DNA of 64,000 nucleotides from Amborella trichopoda (Eukaryota; Streptophyta; Magnoliopsida; Amborellales; Amborellaceae). The stretch covers positions 1,600,967-1,664,966 of the forward strand of contig NW_006499435.1 of NCBI RefSeq assembly GCF_000471905.2, written 5' to 3'. A program made the position numbers and the translations under genes. Position 1 is the first letter of the stretch. Each line of letters starts with the position of its first letter. The notes beneath the pieces were generated by a model. The model saw nothing but the letters and a program-made list of their open reading frames with translations. It ran no database searches and was not told the DNA's origin. Below, one piece after another: positions 1-13,600 of the stretch.

Positions 1-2560
1 CGAACTAAACGTAGTACGTACGTACCTTACCGTACCGACGGTACGTTACGTACGGACCGTACCCCGTACGTACGTTACGGTAACGAGGTCTAGTTCTTTT
101 ACTTTTAGTAGAGAGAGAGAGAGAGGGAGGGATTATTTCTAGAGAGAGATTATTTCTCAGCAACCTGCTAATTATGCTTTCCTGCTTTTCTAGGTCTCTG
201 TTACTTGCTTATATGCTTTCTTTTCAGTGTTTTCAGTTCTGATGCTGTTAATGGTTACCATTTACTGTGGCTCCTGGTGAATCATTGAGTTAATTTATTA
301 TCCTCCCATTTGAATCATTTTCATTATCTGAGTTCTGAAACTATGCTTCAATTATATAATCAATAATTGGCATACTCTGATTTATTTCAATACCTTTATT
401 TCGATGATTTAATGGATTTTGAAGGTCTATGTGATTCTGCAATGTATAAACGAGCTTCTTCTGTAAATTCTTCATTTTTATTGCTCAAATCTTCGTTTTA
501 AAACACGATTTTGGTTGAGGAAACTGTTTTTTTTTCTTGACAGACTCGTTGAGGCAACTGCTGAGTATGAATAGTTTTTTTTATAAAGCTTGAATAATAT
601 AAATTGATCATTATACCTAAGGAGTAGCTTTATCATTGTATGAAGAACCTTGTCTGAGCTTCTCGATTGGTTTGATTCATAACATTATGTCAGTTTGGAT
701 ACTATCTTGCCTATCAAATATAAACCATGATAAACTGGGGAGTAATATGTGAGAGGGTAATTTATTCAGTAAGAACTGGATTTGTTACCTGATAATTGAG
801 ATAAAGATTGCGGGGTTCTTCATTTTTCACTTTTTCCCTAGAATTAGCATTACCCTTTGGGAGCTCAGCACAGAAATGGTCAAGATGAAATACCCCACTT
901 TATATGAAGCAATTTTATGTGGTTATATTCTCTTCGGAGGCTTCTCTAGTTTGGTTGGTAAAAGGAAGCTCTTCACCAGATTCAATTTGTTTTTCTCTTC
1001 AGTATTGGAAAAAATAAAAAATAAGAAATAGATTTTTTTTTAAATCTGACAACTCATAAAAATAAAGACAAAAATGTAGAAGTAATTTTCAACTCAAGCT
1101 GACAATTAATATTGAAATATCATTACTTGTAGTATTGAAATTTGAAATTCGGTAGCATCTTCCATATGCAAATGGGGAGAGAGGGATATAATCTAAATGA
1201 TATTTTTTTCAGTAAACTTATTTATTTGAATATATGCCCCTCTGTAATTCCTGTTCAAATTTGAGTTACTGATCTATGAATTCCATAATTAATCATGTCC
1301 AATTTCACTGCATTAGGTATATTGTATGGGAGGGAGGGAGGGAGGGAGGGTCGACCACAAGACGTGATGAGCAAGGATTGCCTGTAAAAAAGCTTGATTT
1401 CAATTTCGAAAGAGGGGAAGCGGGGGTTTCAAATTTCCAATTCAAGTTTGAAAAATTACTAATGGAGAAGGAGATTAAAAAAATAAATACTAATGGAAAA
1501 GGGCTATTTATTTTTTAACTTTTAAGTAGTGGGTTTTTCTTTTTCATATTTTTACATTCTTTGGGCTATTTTCCCCCCTCTTTCTATTTCCACCAAAATT
1601 GCCTGATGAAAAAAAGAGGTCAATTTCCTTCCTGTTCGGGTTCAGTTGAAGAGGGCCTCTTTGGTTTCTTCAGTGGAATCTCTCCGAGACCCTGAAAACT
1701 TCCGAATCACCCCGAAATCCATTTGGCTTCAGATTCGCTTCACCTCGGTTTGGATGTAAAACCCAAATATTTCAGCCAAATTCACTGAAGTGAAGTGAAT
1801 CTAACAACATTATTTTGGAGTTTCTTCAGTCTATTCTTGTTGTGTGGTTTGTAGTTCCTTATATGGTATTAATTTTGAAGAAGCTGGATTGTGATGGAGA
1901 CTTGATTAAATCCTAAACAGATAAATGGAAAGGTCTAATGCTTTTCATATATGTGAATTTTTCTAGATCCTATGATCGACTACTCTCTCTCTCTCTCTCT
2001 CTCTCTGAGTTGCTTTTGATTCAACTGAAAATGATTTGAACTTGTACTCCTTTGCATTTGATGCTTGAATAATTTCTTCCTCAACATTCTGGCATTACTA
2101 TCTTCGTCTCCAGAGCATGTTTTATGGGGTACATGTTGGTCTTCTATTATTCCTTATGGCACAGATATCCCAATTTTGAAATGTCGAGCATGATACTGTA
2201 TCTTGCCATTTCCTTTTTTTGTTCACCTTCTGATGAAAAACATTAAGGTCCAGTTTTAAGGACTATTTACCAAAGAATAATTTCATCTCTGTCCTGCTCA
2301 CTCATGAGTAGAAAAGGGTATTGTTTGGGCCCATCCTGCTGCTCATCAGTAACGTCCATTTCTCTCCCCTGCTTATCTGGAAAGTGCCTCAAAATGCTCC
2401 TTGCCTATATAAGGAAAAGAAAAGCCCTTGTTCATTAATAACCCCATTCCTTGATAGAATGGGGGAATGCCAAATGGGGCCTATAATTTTTGTAAAAAAT
2501 TATCGAGGAAAATTTACTCTCTCTTTCTTTTCTTTTCTTTTCTTTTGGTTGGCTATGCAG
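1..2560. other. upstream or first-intron sequence of the ArfGAP gene, no exon found
   Basis: No stretch here encodes the N-terminus expected for an AGD2/AGD4 protein (a short exon carrying an S-P-M-F motif), so that exon probably lies before the window. The stretch holds a dense array of GTAC tetramers at 14-73, (GA)n near 111-127, a G-rich GGGA repeat near 1330-1350, a possible MITE around 1648-1812 (arms resembling CTTTGGTTT and CCAAACCGAGG), and a (TC)n run at about 1985-2007. Only low-complexity open frames occur. Confidence 0.5.
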
Positions 2561-5099
2561 ATTCATTTTGTAGAGCAAAATACAGAGGTACTCAGAGAGC
2601 GTTGCATAAAGCTGTACAAGGGATGTAAGAAATTTATGTGAGTACCTTGATACCTGATAGATACTTTGTCTGTTTTTATGTACCAAAGTTTATGAGTTTG
2701 GTTGAGTTCAATTTTTCTTTTTTGTTGTTTTTTTAGGTGCAGATTTCTTGAGGTAATTTCTGTCTGTGAGGAAAAAAATAACATCTTCATTTATGTTGGT
2801 TTCCTATCTTTATCTACCCTAGACTCTCTACATAATCATCCACTTATGTGAAAAGTTCCTTCACCCATAATATACCGTATACTAATGTTTTTCTTTCCAC
2901 CCTAATATAGGAAGGAAAGTGGGAGTTTGAATCTACCTATTTTCCAAACTTTAAACAAGAAAATCAGCAATAATGGAGAAAAAACATGAATGTAAATCAA
3001 GCCAAAAAAAGAACTTTCTTTTTTAATAAAATAAAATTCATTCCATTAACATAATTATCCCAATCCGACCTTTTATAAGCATATGAAAACCTAAAATTAA
3101 CTTGAGACCCAAGTACATATTTAAGACTCTAAATTGCCCCTAAACAATATGAAAATTTAAGAAATACTCCTAGAAACAGTAACATGTAATAGTATCCATG
3201 AACAGTAATGTAAACAGTAATCATGAACAGTAATTATGAATAATAATCAGTGAATAGTAAATAAAAAATATGAAAAAAAATTCTCGAATTCCCTACAAGA
3301 CTTAAAAACCTAATAATAAACCAAAAACTAAAACCAAAATATACATCATTTGAAATAAATAAAAATAAAAAATAAGAACAATAATGGCCTGCATCACACC
3401 CTCTGTGTAGCGAGAGATTTAGAAGCTGTGACATTAGCTAGAGATTTAGAAGCTTTGACATTTTGATTTGTCTATGTAATCTCATCTAAATACTCCTTAA
3501 TTATTTGGTCTACAATCTCTGTTAGTTATTGAACTTCTTTGGGATATTTATTGCACATAGTGATCTAATAATTTTGTAATAGCTAATCACTCTACCGAAC
3601 AGCCTGACTGCATGTGCTTTGTAAAATTTGGATATGCTTGCACTAGTGTTATACTCATCAGCCATACAGATTTGGAGTGTCTACAATGTTTTGGCTATTG
3701 ATCTGTGAGAAGATTTTCTGCTTCTCTTCACCTTGTGGGCGGAGGTCGGTAGGTTCAAATCAAGAGTAGTCATTCTAGCATGAAACAGTGTACTAGATTC
3801 TTAACACCATGATGTGAGAGGATGTTTGAACTATAATGCTTTCCACTGATGAACCATTCTTTCCATTATGATGTGTCACGTGTTTTATGAACTACAATGG
3901 TGTTTGTATTTGGGGATCTTCTTGAGGCATCATATGGTGAATCCTCTTCCAAGAATTAGAGGCATCATATGGTGAATCCTCTTCCAAGAATTAGAGGCAT
4001 CATATGGTGTGCTTTTGGTGTTGTATTTCACATCATATTGGTGCTTAAAGTTACGTGTTTAGTGTTAATGTTGGTAGATTTTGCACTTTCATAGTGTAAA
4101 CCAGTGTTTATAAAGCGGTTATCCAGAGGGATCTCCCGATCTGGATTAGGAACCAGTGGTGACTAACATGGTTCCTTGTCGGAACTAGGTATTGGCCTGG
4201 TTCCCATGGAACCGCCTGGTTTTGCAAAGGAATCGGGTGGTTCTATCAGGGAACTTGCGATTTGGACCGGCCGGATCATGCAGTTCCCACATATTTTATT
4301 TTTCATTATTTTTACTTTTTAATCTTTTCAACTTTTTTTTTTTTTGTTGGCTGATTCTCGGATTGGCAGTCTGAATTTGTGATTCACTAATCTGGGCCGA
4401 TTTCCTTGCTGGCTAGTTCATCCGAAGGGTCTGGGTTTTAAAACACTGGCATAAACTTAAGTTACTTGTATTTATGTTGTCAATAAGATGAGGGCTGTAT
4501 TATTCTTGTGTTAGCTACTGTCCCCAAGTATTGCTTGAGCAATGAACACTGGAATTTCTGAGCTTGAGGACATATTTAGAACTGCTTAGATTTCTTACAT
4601 GGTGTTTATTATTTTATTTTTTTGGATTATTACAACTTGTATTCTTTTCATGAGGGTGACAGCGTGGAGCCGATGTGCTAAAAATTTCTAAGTTTTATCC
4701 TTTCAGGGCAGCTCTTGCAGAAGCATATGATGGTGATATTGCTTTTGCAGATGCATTGGAGGAATTTGGAGGTGGACGTGATGATCCCATCAGCATAGCT
4801 ATAGGAGGTTGTTTGAATTTGAAAGTTATGATTGTAAATTTGTTGATGGTAGGAAACTAGATGGTGCATCCTAAATTCAGGCAGTAGCATGTTTAAAAAT
4901 AGACATACAGGGCATAAAAAAGAGCAAGACATACACGATTTCATAAAATGATGTGATGCTTATTAGAGTTTTCACTATATTTAAGGAAGGTTAAGTTGCG
5001 TCTGGGATTCCCATTCTTAACAAATTTTTTGGGAATGGCTCAAGTTGAATTTTATTATTACCAATCTGCCTCTTTCCAACATCTTTCCTCCTCCCTATG

Positions 5100-5131
<32 letters not shown>

Positions 5132-8100
5132 ACAAACACCCATCTGCACATGCGCACACCCTTGTACCGTTTTTCATCTACTCCCTAATCCCTCTACCCT
5201 GGGCGTGTTCTCGCTTCATTGGTTGTTTACCTGTGCGGAAAATCAACCTTCTTTTTCTACTCGGTCCCTATCATCTACCAACTCCATCCCTTTTTCCTCT
5301 ACTCATCATGACTTCTCTTTTCTGTCCTTTCGCTTTCTCCTCCTCTCCTCACCTTTTTACCCACCTTTATTGTCCTTTATGTTTTCTTTAATGCATCTGG
5401 TGGCTGTGTGACCAACTAATCCCAGAACCTTTTTCTAAAAACATGTCCGGCCAGCTCATATATCTAACTTTCATTTGCATTATTGATGCTTTGAGCTTGT
5501 CACACCCTGACTCTGGAGGGCATTATACTTTTTTCATCTAGCTCCTTGGTCTTCTGTCTAAGCTACTTGGTCTATATGATATCTCCATGCCTCGGTTTTC
5601 TCCCATGATTGGGAATGTTTCACTGTAGTTTCTTGGACTTGTTTTTAATGACTTCCAGAATATTTGCCTTTTCACTTTTCTATATGTTACTACTATCTGT
5701 TATGTCCATACTTGAAGAATCAAAGTGATGCTTTCCTTAGTGGTCAACCCCTTACTTGTAGGTTTGGTAGATTAGAGACAAATCTTGGATGCTATCGTTC
5801 TTGGTCCTCGGACCGGAGAACTAGCAAGCAAAAGGGATTTCAACAAGATTTATGATCTGCAGTAAGTATGTTGCTTCCTGAGGGACCAGACCAGCTATCT
5901 TGATGTGTATGTAAAGAGGCTCTTGTGTGAAAGGAGTAGCACAAGTTGATTCAGAATCCCAATGTTGGGAGACAATTATTTTCCAAACATTTTTATTCTC
6001 CTTCTAGCTTCCCCTACCTATCTGGGTTGGCCTTTATCCCTATACTTAGTAGTTTAGCCAATTTATACAATTGTCTGGCTCAGTGTTGATTTTCTTGCAT
6101 AGTGGTTTTTGTCTCCTAATGATCGGTTAAATGAGTTTGCTAGAAGTGGCTTTGAGTGTGATCTTGTTTTGTATCTTTGGTATACTTCTCCACCTGAATT
6201 ATTGTACATCTGATATCTTCTTGTCTACATGGTTGTGTTTTCTAGGGCCTGTCATATCCAAGTTCATTACTGCATTTCGTGAAATTGCTAACTACAAGGA
6301 GCTTCTTCGATCTCAAGTAATGCCCTTAATGCTGTCTAATCTTTTGCTTAATTTATTACTGTCCAGCCAAAAAAAAAAAAAGAAAATTTCTGACTCTTAA
6401 CATCTCATAACTGTTATGCTCTTTGTTTTTCTTTTCAAGTTTTAATTAAAATGTAGTTAAAATAGTATCAACGTTGATGAATATTCATTGTTTTTCTTTA
6501 TTATTACTATAAGAAATGTTGACTGTATTATTTATGAAAGTATAAGTCAGTATAAAAATCAGGTAAGCACAATAAGTGGTTCTCTCTACAAGCAAATTAC
6601 AAGACAAAGTAGCTATGGTCCAATAACAAAGTAGACGAGTGGGTGGAGAAAGGCTAAAAGAGGGGCAAGGTTGATAAGAAAAGAAAAGGGAAGAATGTGA
6701 ACCATAGTTCAAGCCTCACAATATTGCTATACGAACCAAGTTCTTGGGGGCCTTGAGGTCCTTACTTTGCTCCTTTTAGTGAGTTCGCTGAGAGATAGCT
6801 AGGGAAGTGCAGTCGGTACCCTCCTTAGCAAGCGAGTCTGCAAGGGCATTCACTTGTCTCCATGTGTGATGAATATTGAATCTCAATTGGTTGCAGAGTT
6901 TGTGGATTTCCTTGGAAACATGTTCTACGCACCATGGGCAGGGCTTTCTTGCCCAATTTATGGCATTCATGGAATCTCCCTCCTCCAGCAAGGACGTGCC
7001 CCATACTTGCTGGAATAGCTTATGCCCCATGAGAAGGGCTTTTGCTTCAGCAGTGGCTCACGTGGGTTGCCTGAGGGTCCTGAATAGGGCAGCAGAATAA
7101 AAGATGAGAACAACTATCGAAATTCAATTTGACGGTGCCTGGATTTGGAGGGATCCAGTGCATGGACCTCGGAATTCTTATGGGAGTTAGCCTCAAAATG
7201 TAGTACCAGTTCCACAAGAGATCCGAGGTAGAGAAACATGGAAATTCCAATTCCTTTGGTGTTCAATCTGTCACTGGTCCCTTAAACTTGTGATTCTTTT
7301 CCTTCGGAAAGTCTTCTGTTCGTTCCATCCAAATGAATGGACCAAACCAGGTTCATCTTTTTTTTGAGTAAATTGGACCAAGCCAGGTCCATCATAGAAG
7401 TTTTGAAAGGAGTAGCCCAGAAGCTGGGAGGGGTATGTGAGAGTACAATCTGTCAACAATCTGTCAAAGAGTTTTATTAGAGTCTCAGAATTGGCCAGCC
7501 ACATTGCAATGAAGGGAAGGTGGGGGTAGCTGTTTCCTCACTTGTTTTACACATGGTGCACCAGCTTCCTAATTGTATTCCTCTTTGGTGTAAGTGATTC
7601 ATGGTAAAGGGCCCTATTGTGTAAGAAGCCTTTTCTTTTGGACTATTATTGTATGATTGTTTTTTTTTCTTTCTTTCTTTATTTTATAGGAATCATGTAG
7701 CTTTCCTCTTTTATTCAATAAAAAAAAAAAATCCCCTAAGAGGGGATTAGATCCTTGGAAGCGTTGATGCCTAATATGGCCACTCTACGATACCATCCCT
7801 TGGACTGTGATGTTACAAAAGTAACTAATTTGTTATATAACAATAAAATAACACACATAATATATGATGTTTAAGAACCGTATGGACATATCGGGGAAGA
7901 ACTGTGATTTTTGGCCTACATAGTAGACACCTAGACATGTACTAAATACTGACATCCCTGTCGGTGTCCATGCAACATTGATCACCCCTTATTGGAAGTT
8001 CAGCAAAAATGGCAAGATGTTTGGGGTGCGAGTGTCCCAAAACCTGTAAGAGGATCGTGGGGAAGCCATTGGGTTTATTTCATCTACTTCAAAAGGTCCC

Positions 8101-10592
8101 TCGAGCCACGCAGCCTGCTCACCCGGAATGGATCTTAATTAGAGGTTGTGGATGCCAACATTAGTCCTAAGATGTGGCGTGAACAAGTTCTAAAAAAACT
8201 GAGTAATCACACCTTGTTTTTCTGCTGGTTCTACTATAGTGCAAACCTCATGAATATTTGGGTGATGATAATTGCTCTCCTATAGCTGGCAATTTTGTGG
8301 AATAATGCCGTGTCTCTATCTCCTTGCAACCATTTACTTTTGATTTTTGTAGCCAATATAATTTATCTTGTTTGAGGACTTTTTAGAATTTACACTTGGA
8401 TATCACTGTCTTATGCCTTCCTTCTTGAGATAAGTTGCGTGCTTCCTCCGTGAGGTCTAGATCTTCTATTTCCCTGAGAAGATTATCATTCTTTAGCCTA
8501 ATATTACCAAAATTTTGGGACCTTCCCTTTGAACAGCTGACATTTTGGAGATCAGCCCACAAAAACAGGATAGGAGGACCAGCATGAAGGGATCAAGCAG
8601 AGTAGTTCTGCCTCTTCAAGCCTGGACAACCCAAAGTGAAAAGGTTTAGAGGCCCTAAGAACAGGCTCCATGCCTAAAAGGATGGGCATGTAGTCCAATG
8701 TGGCCTTGTGAAGGGTTCTAGAGTGCGCCTCAGGGAATAGTTCTTCGCATTCGGATAAGGAACATATCCAGCTTTGTCATGACTGAATTTTGGACCTGGT
8801 CTGACAAGGTGAAGGAGGCTCTAGAGACTGGTATATTCGTAGGCCCTTTGTGATGGATGAAGTCTGAGAAGTGAAACATAATTGATGTAAGCGATGGATG
8901 TTCTTCTCATGGGACGACCATATGATGTTGATGTTACGACCTAAACACTACATAGAGCGCTGTCCCGGGGCCATTGAGTCTGATTCCCCCCCCCAGAAAT
9001 CTGCTCTTTGATTTGGCCGATTGGGGCCGTAAAATGCAATGGTTTTCCAGTTGTGTCCGTTAGAGCATCGTTTAGGGCCTATTGCGACAGAAAATGAACC
9101 AAGGCTGCAGCAGAAAGGAACCAAGGCAGGAACTGATTTTGTCAAAAGCTGTGGGGTCCCATATGACCGAAATGACACCAGAGGCTTCCTAGGCGGAAAG
9201 TGGCTCCCAATCATAGGGCCAAAAGGCCCCAAACACTATGGATCCATGCAGTTTGGACAGTGTTCAAAAAGGCGGAGATGGCCACCTAAGCGCTGCTTTG
9301 CCCGTCGTGCCTCCTGATTGAGGCGCCCCTAAGGAGGGACAATTTGGGGGGGGGGGATGTATAACACACACACATTTATAAAGGTAGTTAGTATATGTAT
9401 ATATAATATGTAATATAATTTACAATTTTAAAAAGAAAGTAGCAAGTTAAAGAGAGAAGAGGAGAGAGTGTAGAAACCCATCATCTACCTCTCACTCTAT
9501 TTCTTTATATAACATTTAGTACAATATAATTGTACTACATAATGGTACAATATAAATTTATAAGATAGAAAATGAGGGAGTAAAGGCCAGTGTTGCATGG
9601 ACATGGACACATGTGTTGGCGTCCAGTTCGTGTTGGGGTGTCTAGTATGTGGGCCAAAAATCCTAGTATATCCTAGTACTTCCCCAACACGTCCATACAA
9701 TTCGTTATGATATATTGCATGTATTATTTTATTTTTATTATATAAATAATTAATCACTTTTATAAAATCATCATCCAAGGGATAATATGGTAGAGTCAAC
9801 TCATCCTAGGATCGAATCCCCTCTTGGGCAAATATTTTATTAAATAATAGAAGGAAGCTACAACATTCTTATTTAAAAACAAAAAAAAGATCTAGCGATG
9901 GTCTATGAGCTAACATGGTAGACTATCTTATTTGAGGTCAACATGTCTAGGGATCAAATGCTCTCAACCTCTTTTTATAAAATAAAAAGGAATTCTAGAA
10001 TCTAGTTCTTTTAAAAAAAAGAAAAAGAAAAAAGAAGCTATATATACAACAATTGTGGCTAGCCTGTGTGGTAGATGAGACTTTATCTGATCTAGCAATG
10101 CAAGTTCAAATCCAACTGGGTTTACTTTGAAAATAAAGTGCGCATCATGTATGTGATGTTGGCACTTATGTGCCGACACTTCCAATTGTGACACATACTA
10201 GGCACATGAAAAGATATACAGCACAAGTGTTTGTCCCTAGTCTAGGGGTATCGACATGTGAGACAACGTGTCGACATGCGACAGAAGGCCCCTGGAGGAG
10301 TCTAGGGTAATACTGGTAGAGACCCATCTCCACCCCCTGTCCTATTTTGTACTATATATAGTCCTATTGATTATAGTAATATAATTCAATGCTATAGTAT
10401 TACATATAACATATTCTATAGCACTGTAATGGATTGCTAATTTATTGTAGAACTATAGTTCTAAATAATTCTATATAACATATAATAAAGTAGTGACTTG
10501 CTATAGTATATTTTATATATATATATATATATAGATACTAATATATAGCATATACTATAGTAGTAACTTGATATAGTACAATGGTACTATAT

Positions 10593-10624
<32 letters not shown>

Positions 10625-13600
10625 CTAGTTCTATAGAACTACCTTGGAATGGTGTCTTGGTAGCTCTGCCGAGAAGAGAGCTTAGGGGCTGGGTAGCTGT
10701 TGAGGAACTCTCAGGTTTCTCATAGGATATGTTGGAGTTAATGCCTATGAGTTCTTGAGTGCCCTTATGCTTTTTAGTGGAGTTCTTCAATTCCTCCAGT
10801 ATGTCTTCTGTAGTATCTTCAAGTTTGAAATCTATGGCTAATAGTAGGTCGTGGATGTTGCCTCTGATCTGCTGTGGTCTATCCCCTGGATTTCTTCCAA
10901 GTCAACTGAGTAGAAGAACTTGGTCTCAAAATCTGCAGGGTGGGTCGGATTCGTCTGTCAAATTCTCTTTCTGGTCATAGCTTCATGGACCGCTTTTTAG
11001 AGGGTGTGGCTCTGAGGACTGTTTCTGATAGTTCGTGGAGGAAGGGGATTACAGAGAGTGAAGGGTTTGAATGGGGAAGAAGTTGGGAACTTATAAGAGA
11101 GAGAAGAAGAAGTTGGGAACTTGTTAGGGAAAGAAGAAGTCTGTAGGAGATTGGTGCAGGGAGGGAGGGGGAAGAGAATTTTATTTGAAGGAGGTGGGAG
11201 ACTGGGGGAATGTGCATGATAGAGAAAGGGAGTAGAGGGATGTTAGTGCCTGGGAACCCGGGTTGTAATTCAGAGTGCCATCTGTAGTGCATTGGGCGGC
11301 TGAGTTGTAAGGGGAGTAGCATTGAGGTGTGGGAGCGTTAGAAGAGAGAAGGTGGAAAGAGGAAGAGAGGTGGGCGCTAGAGAGACGAGTGGGGAAGAAA
11401 AGTGAATTGCAAGAAAGGGTGAGAAAGAAGAGGGGATAGGGGAGGGCATCTTGGGGTTGAAAGGGTCTGCCCATAATGTACTCCTGGAATCTGTCCATTG
11501 GTTATTTGCTGATCAAACCTACTTCCGTCCTCGCGTGACATGACCTGCCTTTTGAGAGAGAGAGAGGTTAGTGTGGTAGTCGATGTGGCCTGCATCTATC
11601 CTTTGGCGACGTGGCCTGGATCTGATCTTTGGGGCTGTTGATGAGAAAAAACAAAGATCTTCACTGTCATTCCATGGTTACTCTTTGACAGCTTTGCCTT
11701 TAAGCTTGAGTTGTTCTCATAAAGGGTCAATCTAACTTTGTTTAATGCCTCTTATGAAAATTTTTACAATTTCATCATGTGCTAGGAATAATGTACTGGG
11801 GATTTTCTTTCCTTTCCAAAAGGGTTTTAAGTGACCTTGACTTATGTATGTATTTGTTTCCTTTTTAATCACAACAAGTGCCAAGTTGATTTTGTGTACT
11901 AGAAATACTATATTTACTTTCTGGGTCAAATAAGGGTTTTGACCTTGTCTTATTTATGTTTCCAATGATATTTTTAATGTTACTTTTATGATTTTGTAGC
12001 CTTTATATGTCCATGCTTTATCGTCCATAACTTCTTGTTCATTTCTTTGTCATTAAGAATGCCATGTAAGACTTCCTCACTATATGTTATTTGTCATGAT
12101 CTTGGGGGCTTCGTACGTCACCTCGGCCTTATTCTGGAACTCTGCGATTTAAATTGTTTGGTCGATTGCATTGCATCCCGATAATTTGGTAATAAGATAC
12201 TGAAACTGCGTTCCATGTGGACTTTAGCTGTCTTCTTTTGCATTCATTAGGCATACTAGATAAATTCCTTTCATGTAACTTATTGAAATCAAGTATTTGT
12301 TGAAGAACTTGAACTGGAATACATGGTTTGTGCTACATCTCAATTTGAAATCTAGTATGGCTACTTAAGTGCTTTATTTCCGACATTTAAAGCATTTGTT
12401 TCCTTGTGCTGAGAGCTAGTTACACTGAACAATATTGGCTAGCTAAAATTTCAACAGGAATGCTGCTTAAGGTTTTGATTTATTTTGTTTGAAGTGACAA
12501 GCACTGGGCCTTTGTTTTGTACTGTTCAGTGGAATTAGCTCTCAGCACATGTGGTGACTTACTATAGTTCTTATAAATGCATATGCTATTAATTGTTTCA
12601 TCGGCTTTATGAGTTATTTTAACTGGAAGCATGTTCTCAATACCTATTTGCTTAGTTGATATATGGATTCAATTGGTATATCCTTCTGAATTTAGTATTG
12701 TAATATATTGTAGATATATGGATTCAATTGGTATATCTTTGTTTTACATTTACTATATTGTCGAGTTGTTTAACATGTCTTCACTATTGTAGGTGGAGCA
12801 TATGCTGAGTAATCGACTAATTCAGTTTGCAAATGTAGATCTGCAAAATGCTAAGGTATCTTTCTATTTGGTTTCTATTTTGATTATCAGTTAGACAATT
12901 ATGTATGCAGTTCATGTAGTTGTTATGGAGGCTGCTATTTTCTGATATCATGACAAAATGCAATTTTATTTGCCTTGGTAGGATTGTCGGCGACGCTATG
13001 AGAAAGCTGCATTTGGCTACGATCAGGTACTTTTATTTTGTCACCTCAATGTTTTTCCTTTTGGATATGATAGCTTGATATATAGTTTTAGAATATATTA
13101 GGATGTGTTTCTGATTAGGTTGATTACTTGTTAGAATCAGAGCGCTGTAACTTGCTCAATTGCTGAGGTAGAATAGAGCTTATCCAATAGTGGTGATGAA
13201 CTTACTTGTCTCTCGTATATGATATTTGAGGTTTTCTTCATATTCATTTTCCACATTTGTTGTAGAAATCATGCTATGTCTTCTGTGGCCATTCTAGTAG
13301 TTTATGCCCATACTAAGCACATTGAATTGATTGTCACGTTATTTATGAAAGTGTTTGGGTCAAGGACTTGTTCTATTATGTTACTTCCACCAAGCATGTT
13401 AAAATTTTTACCTAGCTGTATGGGTTACTCCTAATACAGTTATAAGTTGTAACATGGATACAATTTTGTTATGATGATGCCAAGCTGGAAGAAATCCCTG
13501 CGTACCTGTCAATCTGTTGTTTTATCTGTTTTCTTCCACTTCAACAGGATAAATGTTAGTAGTACATGTGGAAACATAAAAGTTATACTCTGATGTTGAA

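Noticed and set aside
3924-4009. CRISPR-like repeat array
   Set aside because: The units are contiguous with no spacers, and the genome is a plant's.
4996-5391. 131-codon open frame
   Set aside because: It is pyrimidine-rich intron sequence built around a (TC)n run; the ArfGAP exons on both sides splice around it.
8948-9317. Overlapping 92-94 codon open frames on opposite strands
   Set aside because: They lie in the GC-rich transposon core, have no family resemblance and show no splice or start context.
10975-11498. Minus-strand open frames of 105-115 codons
   Set aside because: Low-complexity Ser/Leu-rich translations caused by GA-rich sequence on the plus strand; I considered a retroelement gag or pararetroviral remnant but found no motif to support it.
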